Below, piece after piece: positions 50,956 to 61,507 of a stretch of 64,000 nucleotides of DNA (its first letter is position 1; every line of letters starts with the position of its first letter). The DNA comes from Ashinkailepas kermadecensis (taxonomy: Eukaryota; Arthropoda; Thecostraca; Neolepadidae). The stretch lies in contig JAOTOM010004682.1 in assembly GCA_034440615.1 (NCBI GenBank), positions 208,501 through 272,500 on the forward strand, in the 5' to 3' direction. The notes beneath the pieces were generated by a model. The model ran no database searches and had not been told where the DNA came from. It saw only the letters and a program-made list of their open reading frames with translations. The translations under genes were made by a program, and so were the position numbers.

Positions 50956-51883
50956 CACGCGCACTGGAGGGGGGCGAAATCCGCCCACCCCTGCGGTTCT
51001 TCGTAAATAACTGCAGATTTTAACGGTCGACATACGCGATGTTCTGCGTACCTGCTTAGAAATGAACGGAACGTCGCTTAAAGCAAGAAAAATGGAAATC
51101 GGTCGAAACATTTTCAAGTTAGGGGCCGTTAAAGTGAAAGAAAATTTATAGCGCCAGACCACTAGAATCGGCGCTGATGCGCTTCCCGTATATTCGCAAA
51201 AGGGTAGTGTTCTTGGCAACACTAGCGACTTATTTGATGTAAATTGATATGCTATATAGCATAAAGGTCATGTTAGGTCACCGAGGTCAAGTCAGGTCAA
51301 GTTCATGACAGGTTAATGGAACCAAACTTGATCAACTGGAATGTTGTCATAAATGCACTACTGTTTGTCATTTGTACTGTATGTCATTGCGTTTCCATAC
51401 TTTATTCATGTACTTCACTCCTTTCTTCTCGAAGCCGATTGCTCCGAGCATCCCGACGGAGCAGTCGGGCGGGCGACCCGGTTCCGGTGACTGGAACAGG
51501 TAACTGACCTGATAAAGTGGTGCTATATAGGTGACCTGAGGTAAAATGTTGGGTCTAGCATCTGCATTGCATCATTAATAATGTCTAAAACATCATTGAT
51601 GCCCATTTTGGAGCATTTAAACAGAATCACAGCGATCCATAACGATGACAAGCCAATCCACGCAAAACCAGAAAATTTTGCAAATTTGACCTCATTTGAC
51701 CTTGAAGGCATTGACCTAAGGTCATCAAATTGGCACACAATAGAGTTCACTACCGTACCCATCCACCCGGCGAATTTCGTTCCTCCAGCTTTACTAGGAG
51801 CCGAGATCTTAGGGGGGGGTTGGGGCGGAATCCGCCACCCCCCTCCAGTGCGCGTAATTTTCAGAGGCCCTCCAGGGCGCGTG
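50956..51883. mobile_element. 928-bp TTAA-specific non-autonomous DNA element
   Basis: The element starts CACGCGCACTGGAGGG and ends CCCTCCAGGGCGCGTG, a 16-bp terminal inverted repeat with one mismatch, and is flanked on both sides by TTAA. Sister units carry GACGTTAACGTTTG with a single TTAA at the same place, which is the empty site. TTAA duplication is typical of piggyBac and Kolobok transposons. The longest frame (127 aa) is not transposase-like, so the element is non-autonomous. A second, inner copy of the end motif lies at about 51,844. It sits in an intron and no exon is disrupted. Confidence 0.85.
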
Positions 51884-53739
51884 TTAACGTTTGTATGTCA
51901 AGCCCTCATGGACGTTAAAAAAAGCAAACCGGAACAGTCAAGTACCATTCATAATATAGTGTAACTACCATTTGACTCTACCTTCACCTTTTATAGCTAA
52001 GCCCTTTATCTACTTTTTTACCAAATTAGGTGCCCTTCTAGTAGTTGCAGTCATCAGGAATCATAGAAAACGACCTGAAAACGTCCTATTTGACCCACCG
52101 CACAAACATACCAGATGTAAGATATTCCATTTTCTTAGGAATCAACCAGAACATTTCAACGATTCCTAAAGTGCCCACGGACCCAGATTCCATGTTCAAC
52201 CCCAAAACTCGGTTTGTCGAACTTCCAAATCCACGCCGTTTGAACCGATTTGGTTAACAAAGACAAGTCGAGGATGTTTCAGCGGTTTTATTTTCCCTAA
52301 CATGTGTACCACTGTGCAGTACAGTGTCCCATGCGCAATGTCCACATGCGTAGTGTCCCGAGAACGTATATAATGAAGTCACATGAAGTTAGGGAAAATG
52401 ATATTTCCGGGCACAGCCTACATGTACAGTGACAGCAAAGAGTGGCTTTAAATAGGTGTTCGACTGTACGTCCCTGTAAATGATGCTCTGCCGGCGGAAC
52501 GATACTATAATTGCACTTCTTGTTGTGATGTTAGCATGGTCGAATATGGTCAGACCGCATCTTTAGTCATTCTGTTGGCATTCGGCACGTGTTTTAAGTA
52601 ACCACCAGCTGTTCTGAAGTAAAATTACCCTGTAACACGGATATTAGCTACGACACCATGGTGACTAGAACATGTTGAACTCATGTTAAGAAAGCTAAAA
52701 TAGCTGCATTGTAGAGCTACAAATGTGTAAGTTGGAAAAACAAGTTATCATCTCACTTTTACTTCGTTATTCTATCGCGTAGTTGTTCTTTTGTGCATTG
52801 CTTAGTGCGGTGCATTAATGTGCAATAATATGCAATATGCAGGGAGTGCCCCAAACGTGAACAATGAAACCACAGGAAGCTTGTCGAACTGTTCATGTTT
52901 TACGTGATACACTATTCATACCGTGACAAAAACGCTGTGCTTGCAGTACAATTTGGATTCCACGGTACCTCCAAGTAAAAGATGCCTACAGTTAGACTGA
53001 AGGCATAATTGTACTTGTTGTGACGGTTCAGCGAGGTTGAACATGGTCAGATGTTTTGATTACCAGACCACAAGATATTCAGGAGTAAAATTACCTCATC
53101 ACACGTAGATAAGCTGATGGATGATCTATCGGTAATGGGTGATCTTGAACTTTGTGAAGTTGTTTAGGGCAAACTATAAGACTTACATCACTTGATGTAA
53201 GTCTAATACTTTGTGTAAGACATATATGTTTTGACTTATAGTTATAAAACAAATACGTAGAGCATATTGGAGGTTTCTACACCTTTCTTTGTTTCCAGAC
53301 GTTTTATATCACCTGTTTACATTTCATTGTTCGATCCGCTGTGGTTGTCCAGTGGCACACACATTACACGATATCCGCTTGTTCCGAAATATACAAAATC
53401 ATAAAAAGTCACGACGAAATGACGCCTATATGGAATATGTCAATGTAAACGCAGTGTTGTATTCGGCATCCAAATCACATCCGTTTGCATTTCTTTGGTC
53501 AACTTTGTCAATTTTAATGGATTAGGGGTCACAGACGGTAAAGAAGCTACTAGGTACTGGTTTCATAAGGTCAAACGTGCGAAATGTTGATATTACACGG
53601 ATATGTTTTCTTTAATCATACGTCTTCCCAATGATGCCTGTTATGTCCCAATTTCGCTTCATTGTCGATGTCATATCCATTGCCAAATATTCACTTCTTG
53701 TATGACCTCGAAATAATGCCTAAATAATAATAAAACCTC

Positions 53740-53885
53740 AGGTCAGAGTTTGGAGCAGGGGACGGGCTTCTTGGCGGTTTGTCCGGGCTGGCACGTTTTG
53801 CGGGTGCAGGCGTACATAATGTACGAACACTCACACCTGTTGCCACACTGTTCTACGTAGGTCGGGCCGTGCGCACATACAGATT
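53740..53885 (-). pseudogene. Truncated exon A
   Basis: The acceptor TTATGTTTCAG and the first two thirds of the domain are present (VCAHGPTYVEQCGNRCEC, YACTRKTCQPG, PVPCSKL). The tail with the eighth cysteine and the donor are lost at the deletion junction, where the frame soon meets a stop. Without a donor the exon cannot be spliced in normally. Since neighbours are all phase 1, skipping it costs nothing. Confidence 0.75.
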
Positions 53886-55411
53886 CTGAAACATAAGACC
53901 GTGTCGGGGGTGTTAATACACCTGCCAATGTAAAACTAGGCGTACAGGCATGACAATACTGAAACTGCTGCATGGTGTGTTGCTGTCCGTAGCTTGGTCT
54001 TGGCAACTCGGACTTGTCACATTGAGCTAGCGTTGACATAACTGACGCGAAAGACTACGTAAGGTACGATTAATTTTGCGCATCTTTAGCCGGACATAAT
54101 TTTCGGCGGGTTGTTGAACTTTTTTGACGTTAACGCTTGGATTGCAAGCCCTCATGGACGTTTAAAAACGCAAACAGGAAGAGTCAAATGCCATTCATAA
54201 CACATTGTTAATTACAATTGGCTCTTCCTTCCACATCTACAGCTAAGTCGGTTATCCTCTTTTATTACCAGATTAGATGCCCTACTGGGGGTTGCAGTGA
54301 CCAGAAATCAAATAAAACAACCTGAAAACGTCCTATTTGACCCACAGCACAAACATACAAAATATAAAATTTACAATTTTCTTCGGAATCTACTAGAATA
54401 TTTCGACAATTCCTAAAGTGTCCACGGCCCCAGATTCCATATTCACCCCTAAAATTCGGTTTCGGCGAACATTCAAATCCGTGCCGTTTGAACCGATTTG
54501 GTTAGCAAAAACAAGTCGACACCGGTTGAGCTGTTTTCTTCAACTTAACGTATATAAAATTGTGCAGTACTGTGTCCCATGCGCAATGCCCACATGCGCA
54601 GTGTCCCAAGAACGTGAATAATGAAGTTACATGAAGTTTGCGAAAATGATATTTCCGGACACAGCCTACGTGCACTCCGACAGCAAAGAGAGACTTTCTA
54701 TAGGTGTTCGACTGTACGTCCATGTAAATTATGCTCTGCTGGCGGAACGAAACTATAATTGCACTTCTTGTCGGGATGCTAGCATGGTCGAATAAGGTCA
54801 GACCGCATCTTTGTCATTTTGTTGGCATTCGGTTCGTGTTGTAAGTAACCACCAGCTGTTCTGAAGTAAAATTACGCTGTTACACGGAAATTAGCTACGA
54901 CACCATGGTGACCACAACATGTTCACCCATTGTTAAGAAAACTAAACTAGCTGCATTGTAGAGCTACAAATGTGTAAGTTGGAACAACAAGACATCATCT
55001 CACCTTTATTTCGCATTATATCCCATCGCTGTTCTCTTGCGCATTGCTTAGTGCAGTGCATTAATGTGGAATAATATGCGATATGCAGGGAGTGCCCCAA
55101 ACGATGTTGTGCATTGCATGTGTTTGCATTGCAATATGGATTCAACTGTATCTCCAAGTAAATGATGCCTACAGTTAGACTGAAGGCATAATTGTACTTG
55201 CTGCGACGGTTCAGCGAGGTAGAACATGGTCAGATGTTTTGATTACCAGAGCACAAGATATTCAGGAGTAAAATTACCTCGTCACACGTAGATAAGTTTA
55301 TGGATGACCTATTCACGAGCTTCCAGAGGAGCTGGAAGGTTTTAAGAGGAACCATGTGTAACCATACGCCGACGTGACTTCATAAAACAAAGAGCATGCA
55401 TTGCAGGTTAC

Positions 55412-55516
55412 CTATGAGGCAGAATTCGTATGAGCAGACGATACCCACGGTGGTACACCGGCAGGAGTCGCAGTATTCTGCATCCAGAAACACGGTACCA
55501 GGCAGGCAGGTGTCAT
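55412..55516 (-). CDS. Exon B, rightmost copy (one codon shorter, P1 Tyr)
   Basis: 105 bp, one codon shorter than the others, still phase 1-1 with acceptor AGGCAG and donor ATAG|GTAACC. Six cysteines remain: CLPGTVFLDAEYCDSCRC, TTVGIVC, SYEFC. The Gly before the fifth cysteine is missing and CT is CS, with Tyr at predicted P1, compatible with chymotrypsin-like targets. It is the most diverged six-cysteine B domain. Confidence 0.75.
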   Translation of the reverse strand: MTPACLVPCFWMQNTATPAGVPPWVSSAHTNSAS

Positions 55517-55869
55517 CTGCCTGACGGAGTCGATGCTAAACAGAGCTCAGAACACCACTGACATTTCCTCCATCGGGCGTCTTTGCTATGCACGGTGAAA
55601 CTTGGACGTCTGCTAGAGTACGTTTAGCAGGGAGGAACTGTATGTAGCACCAAGCACAACTAGGGGCAAAATGTTTGCACTTGAATACGCAATTGACCTG
55701 GTATCGAAATGCCGAATTCGGAGTCTCGTTACCCTTAGTTGATCCGCAGTCCTGCTCACTGAAACAATTTCGCCTTGATACTCCAAAGTGTCTGCTGGAG
55801 TTGCATACTTTCCTGCTGTACCAAAAAGCCACCATCACAACGTCAGGAGGCATCTCCCTGATGGCCCAC

Positions 55870-56079
55870 CTAGAGATTGCAGCTTGATGATGCCGTCGTG
55901 ACAGATGACTCGTTTATCATGCCAGGGTGGCAGGTGATATCCGTTGGAGCAGGGGACGGGCTTCTTGGGTGTTTGTCCAGGCTGGCACGGCTTGCGGGTG
56001 CAGCCGTACACACCGTTCTGACACTCACATGTGTTGCCACACTTGTCAATGTAGGGCGGTCCGTACTGACATTGATGCA
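55870..56079 (-). CDS. Exon A, rightmost copy, acceptor AG lost
   Basis: The domain is complete: CQYGPPYIDKCGNTCEC, YGCTRKPCQPG, then a diverged tail NGYHLPPWHDKRVICHDG. All eight cysteines are present and P1 is Arg. The donor is CTAG|GTGGGC. The acceptor, TTTCAG in every other copy, reads TTGCGG here, so the obligatory AG is missing. Either the exon is skipped, a different AG is used, or the copy is decaying. The coding frame shows no stop. Confidence 0.65.
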   Translation of the reverse strand, partial: CINVSTDRPTLTSVATHVSVRTVCTAAPASRASLDKHPRSPSPAPTDITCHPGMINESSVTTASSSCNL

Positions 56080-56179
56080 CCGCAACATAAGACCGTGTCG
56101 GGGGTGATAATACACCTGCCAATGTAGAACTAGGCGTACAGGCATAGCAATGATGAAACTGCAGTATGTCATGCTACTG

Positions 56180-56560
56180 TCAGCAGTTCGTTTACCTAAC
56201 ATATGTAACATTGTGCAGTACAGTGTCCATTCGCAATGTCCACATACGCAGTGTCCCAAGAACGTGAAACATGAAGTCACAGGAAGGCTTTGAAAACGAT
56301 GTTTCCGGGCACAGCTTACATGCACCGTGACAGCAAAGAGTGTCTTGTAATAGGTGTTCGATTGCACGCCCATGGAACCGATGCTCTGTAGGTAGAAATA
56401 AATTATAATTGTATATCTTGTTGCGATGTTAACATAGTCGAATTCCGTCATTCTGCATTGTTGTCATGTTTGTTGGCATTTAGTACGTGTTGTAAGTAAC
56501 CACTAGCCCTATGCGTGAAAGCAACTTGGTTGCATCGTAACTGCATATCTATCGTCAAAT
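56180..56560. repeat. Partial array-unit remnant
   Basis: Contains the GTGCAGTACAGTGTCC, TTTCCGGGCACAGC and ATAGGTGTTCGA landmarks of the long intron, most like the copy at 3.2 kb. It ends where the flanking duplication begins. No exon is present. Confidence 0.65.
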
Positions 56561-56823
56561 CATGGATTCCCGTGAATTCCGATTATATAACAACAGATTC
56601 AGAAATGGTAGATCAGCCTGCATGGGAACCTCTACACTTTTCCCGCCTAGCTCACCTCTAGCTCACGTTTTTAGCGTAGCTGTTGACCCGCTTTGTAGCA
56701 CTTGTCTATTGCACCTACCTCCAACGACTGGTAAATTTCACCTCAGCGGTGCATCTCACCTATCCAATGCACCTCACACGTCCAATGAAGCTCATCTACC
56801 CGAAGTTACGCCTGTGCCAGCGT

Positions 56824-57235
56824 GACCTACAGGAAGTTGGTAGCGTTTCCCCAGTGACGCACATCTGAATCTCGCCAAACTGCCGGCTGAGGTGGCCTAC
56901 CGGCAGTTGGTAACGTTCCCGCGATGCACGTCTGAATCTAGCCCAGCTGCTCGCTGAAGTGACCTACCGGGAGTTGGTAGCGTCCCCAGGACGCACGTCT
57001 GGGTCAAGCCCAACTGCTGGCTGAGGTGACCTACCGGTAGTTGGTAGCGTTCCCGCGATGCACGTCTGAATCTAGCCCAACTGCTCGCTGAAATGACCTA
57101 CCGGGAGTTGGTAGCGTTCCCGGGGCGTACGCCTAAATCATGCCGAACTGCTGGCTGAAGTGACCTACCGGGAGTTGGTAGGGTTCCCGGGACGCAAGAC
57201 TGAGTCTCGCCCAACTGTTGGCTGAGGTGACCTAC
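56824..57235 (-). repeat. 67-bp minisatellite carrying splice-donor motifs (right)
   Basis: Seven donor-like motifs (GTAGGT or GTAGGC) lie at plus-strand landmarks 56,824, 56,894, 56,961, 57,028, 57,095, 57,162 and 57,229. All steps are 67 bp except one of 70. The unit spans the exon C-intron border, so the exon's own end is the first unit. Reading past the first donor meets TAG within the next unit, so the array is intronic. Confidence 0.8.
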
Positions 57236-57460
57236 CGGGAGTTGGTGGCGTCCACGGGACGCACGTCTGAGTCAAGCCCAACTGCCGGCTGAGGACGGTG
57301 CCGGGCGGGCACTGCTCGGACGCCGACACCACAACCTCGCCCGGCTGGAGCGGGCCCGACCCACACTGGCAGAACACGCACGCCTCGGTCCTGGAGACGA
57401 ACGTGCAGTCGGGCGGACACTCGTTGGCGCCGTCGCAGAACTCGGTGTCGCTCTCGAGAG
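57236..57460 (-). CDS. Exon C, right copy (eight-cysteine module)
   Basis: Same length, phase and splice sites as the left copy. The product reads LESDTEFCDGANECPPDC, CVFCQC, SASEQCPPGTVLS, TQTC, with a few replacements relative to the left (Asn for Lys, Ser for Trp, Pro for Ser). The eight cysteine positions are unchanged although the surrounding intron has diverged, which argues for selection on the protein. It is the most upstream exon of the inhibitor gene that I can identify. Confidence 0.65.
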
Positions 57461-57860
57461 CTGCAATGAGCGATCGTTAGTGGTCCTGGTCCCACAGAGC
57501 TCAGTTGCTCCTTCAGCAGTTGTAATGAGAGACCGCCAGTGGTCTCGTTAGCTCAGAGGGTCTCGTAGTCGAAGTTGTAAAGGGATACAGACCTTTATTT
57601 GTCTCAGTACCGCGGAACTTGGTGTTGCTCTGCGAAAATGTAACGAGATGTCTTCGTCCATACACATGAAAAGATGCATGCCTCTGCCCTGCCTCTGCCC
57701 TGATAGCCTCTGCATCTCTGTCCCTCAGGACACTGCTGCCGGTTGCATATTTGCCTGCATTTGCATGCAGTGCCTCTTGTTTGCTCGCATAAAAGGCAGG
57801 AAATCGTCAAAAGTGCAACATTGGTACCTTCCTATGGTGAAAAGATTACTAACACATGAA

Positions 57861-58550
57861 TGTTTGCGCAAAGTTTAAGCATAGTGCCTGAGGTGTATAC
57901 AGCTTTACTGTGGATAAACATGTACACCATGGAGGTGAGTTTCTGCGATCGTGCAAACATTCCCTCTGAAGTTTACAAATGTGGATATATTATCTGAGTC
58001 CATTTTTTTAGCCACATTACGATAAAAGACCCCACCCCCCCCCCCACACACACACATAATGCGAATCGGAAGAGACCTTCGAGTTAGGCATAGGAGATAA
58101 ATGGCTCCCACGTTGCTAACCATCATGCCATAATGCACGACAACGAGCTGTATGTACAAGATCTTCACACTCACCGTCTCAAAAAGCACCACTCAAGGTT
58201 TTGTGTCCAAGCGCCATTTTAAAAGTACTGTAATACTTCCATGCAATTATGGGAAGTGCGCTGCCGCTGCAAATTCTACAGTACACTATAAAGGAACAAA
58301 ACAAGCACCAATCTGGATTAACTCTAGCAGAAAGCACTTCAGATTTGCACTGTCCCGTTCCCGGGAGCATTGCGATAGGCGTCGGCCGCATCTCAATGGA
58401 CAGCTCAAATGGGTCGAGTCATCTAATGAGGATAACAACCACCAGCATTCTGGTATTTCCAGTGTCGTTTGTGACGGCAAAAAGGCATCACCGCTTTTGC
58501 ATCGCAGCCTGTTATGTGCTCTGTTTCAGTTCTTCACAGTCCCTCCTTTA
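57861..58550. other. Unassigned region upstream of exon C
   Basis: A strong minus-strand donor motif, GAGACG|GTGAGT, occurs near 58,173, preceded by ATGGCGCTTGG and an in-frame stop, so it could end a non-coding 5' exon. A poly-C tract lies near 58,033. No signal peptide or cysteine module is visible. Confidence 0.3.
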
Positions 58551-58722
58551 TCTCTTACTCTATCACTCTATCACTCTATGACTCTATCACTCCATCACTC
58601 TATCACTCCATCACTATATCACTCTATTACTCCGTCACTAGATCACTAGATCACTCCATCACTCTATCCTCTATAACCCCATCACTCCGTCACTCCGTCA
58701 CTCACTCACTCACTCACTCTCT
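58551..58722. repeat. ATCACTCT-type tandem repeat
   Basis: Degenerate 8-9 bp units (TATCACTC, CATCACTC, ATCACTAG) run into CACTCACT and then directly into the TA microsatellite. Confidence 0.75.
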
Positions 58723-58731
58723 CTATATGTA

Positions 58732-58948
<217 letters not shown>

Positions 58949-58949
58949 T

Positions 58950-59740
58950 GTAGGTAATGTAGAACATCTGATATACAATATAAAGTGATACAATGTGATA
59001 ATTTGGGACACACTTTCTGGAATTGAGTGCAAAAGTGACAGGGTTAAACCTTCATGGAAGTTATTCAAGATTATAAAAAAAAATTAGCACGTTCGATTTT
59101 CGTTTAGTTAAGAACATTGGAAATTGTCAGGACGTCACACAGAAGATGTATGACACGTGTTTATCACAAGATGTTGAGTGGCCAATTGCTCCAAGTTCAC
59201 TTTAAGGGCAAAGTGACAGGGTGAAATGATTTGATAATAAAACGAACTGCACATCATAAGAGAGCTTGTTTCAATGTTGTTCAAATTGGACCATTGGAAA
59301 TTACTTGCACCTCGTCTAGAAACCAGAATATAGCATTAATAAAAGCAAGCCCACTCTGGTGGTGTTCCTTCACAACCGACCACCAAAGCGGCGCCACCGG
59401 TATTATGTCCGCTTATGACCCCTAACGCTAGCAACAGCCAGGGACAACTCTGATCTGAAGGTCCTCGAAACTCTACATATACGTAATCTACGGCCGTAAC
59501 TAAACACGCAAACGACGTCTTGGTATGTCACTTAAAATTACATACACGTTGTAGTGGAGTCGGTCCTCGTTGGCGGTGTGAAGTTCTAGGAGGCTCGCGT
59601 AGCGATAACGCCCGTTCAGTGTACAGCGGTACGTTTGGCTTTATATTTGACTGTTAATGCGAGTAAGGGCCGAAGGGTGACAAGTGTCGACAGCAATGTG
59701 GTACCTTCTGTCGACACCACAACAACGGTTTACAACAGCA
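58950..59740. other. No gene recognised
   Basis: Mixed-composition single-copy DNA. The short plus-strand frame 59,231-59,425 has no recognisable features. Confidence 0.35.
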
Positions 59741-59789
59741 GGTACGATCTGTGCGCGCCAGCCACTCGGTAAGTTCTCCTAGCAATCCC

Positions 59790-60000
59790 TCCAGCCGGGA
59801 GGGTAGCTCCACCTTCGGCCGCCGTGATTGGCTGCGACATTAGTGACGGGGCGCCATAGCCCGCCGGCGATTGGCGACACACATTTTGGCGCACCCCCGG
59901 CCAATATGGCCGGCCGCATTCGACGTCACATCACACGGAAGTGATGCACATTTCTTGGGCTTGGTCCGGTATGTAGCGATCTAAACGGACGCCGGGTCGG
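59790..60000. promoter_or_regulatory. CpG-rich promoter-like segment
   Basis: Within about 200 bp there are two ATTGG (reverse CCAAT) boxes (GTGATTGGCTG, GCGATTGGCG), a GGCCAATATGGCC element, a CRE-like GACGTCAC, an ETS-like CGGAAGTG and many CpG dinucleotides. This cluster resembles invertebrate housekeeping promoters. I find no adjoining coding exon, so the gene it would serve and its direction are unknown. Confidence 0.4.
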
Positions 60001-60189
60001 TACCAAAGCGCTTAGGTTTCGCGGTCCAGTCACAACATCATGATAGCAGTGGCCGCCACCTGTGGGCTGGCTCACTGGGCGCATTCCTGTTGGCTGAAGG
60101 CCACATAATACAAGTAAAATTGAGCAATGTTACAACATAAATAATATATAGTATGTATTACGCGTTATATTGGATATATGTCCATATAT

Positions 60190-60450
60190 GTGCGTGAGTG
60201 TATGTATCGATATGTATATGGACCATCGGCTCGGGCTTCCTCGGAGGATTCCTTCTTGACATAGTTTGTTTCTGGTTTGGAGTTTCTGTGAGTGTCTGTA
60301 CTAGTGAGGAGGCTTTTCTGCATTCCACGTGTCTTTTTGCACGTTTTATTCCGCGTGCCTTTTTCATTTTTTCAGCTTTAGCTTTTTTCATCACTCCTGA
60401 CGATGGCCCCTGGCCGAAACGTTGAGTAATACAATATAACCTTTATCGTT
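60190..60450 (+). mobile_element. Possible Penelope-type terminal fragment with hammerhead-like core
   Basis: At 60,397-60,420 the sequence reads CTGACGA, T, GGCC, CCT, GGCC, GAAAC, followed by GTTGAG. CUGANGA, a short stem and GAAA is the hammerhead ribozyme core arrangement, and closely similar short cores are known from the terminal repeats of Penelope-like elements. The extra T before the stem and the lack of a clear stem III partner make self-cleavage doubtful. Element borders are not visible. Confidence 0.35.

Positions 60451-61507
<1,057 letters not shown>

Larger units (their letters stand above)
50256..55625 (-). repeat. Rearranged array units R9 and R10
   Basis: Starts as a normal diverged unit with exon A, then receives the TTAA element, and at about 53,720-53,740 jumps from the ATGACCTCGAAATAATGCC segment of the long intron into the middle of an exon A. 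A second jump at about 55,310 joins ATGGATGACCTAT to the region next to exon B. Two deletions have thus removed most of two units, including one exon B and the 3' part of one exon A. A mismatched hairpin (A-T form) is at 53,175-53,208. Confidence 0.75.
776..57460 (-). other. Multi-exon pacifastin-type protease-inhibitor gene (3' portion)
   Basis: This is the inferred gene that joins the minus-strand exons listed separately. All complete exons begin after an AG acceptor and end before a GT donor in phase 1, so any exon can follow any other without breaking the frame. Transcription runs from exon C at the right, through A-B pairs spaced about 4.85 kb apart, to exon C and a variant exon A at the left. 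Known: pacifastin domains are secreted inhibitors of trypsin- and chymotrypsin-like proteases, often arranged in multidomain precursors. Inference: the product is a secreted repeat protein of about 106 residues per genomic unit. No signal-peptide exon was found, so the 5' end is probably beyond the window or in an exon I did not recognise. That all exons belong to one transcript is not proven; the array could hold several genes. Confidence 0.6.
56565..57850. repeat. Right copy of flanking segmental duplication
   Basis: Counterpart of 1,240-2,230, longer mainly because its minisatellite has more units. It includes the right exon C. Sequence beyond exon C (57,480-57,850) has drifted more than the exon itself, including a TGCCTCTGCC microrepeat not seen on the left. 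Confidence 0.75.

Noticed and set aside
57604..57810. A cysteine-rich minus-strand frame (CKCRQICNRQQCPEGQRC) next to right exon C
   Set aside because: It comes from a local TGCCTCTGCC microrepeat, is absent from the homologous left copy, and lacks phase-1 splice borders.
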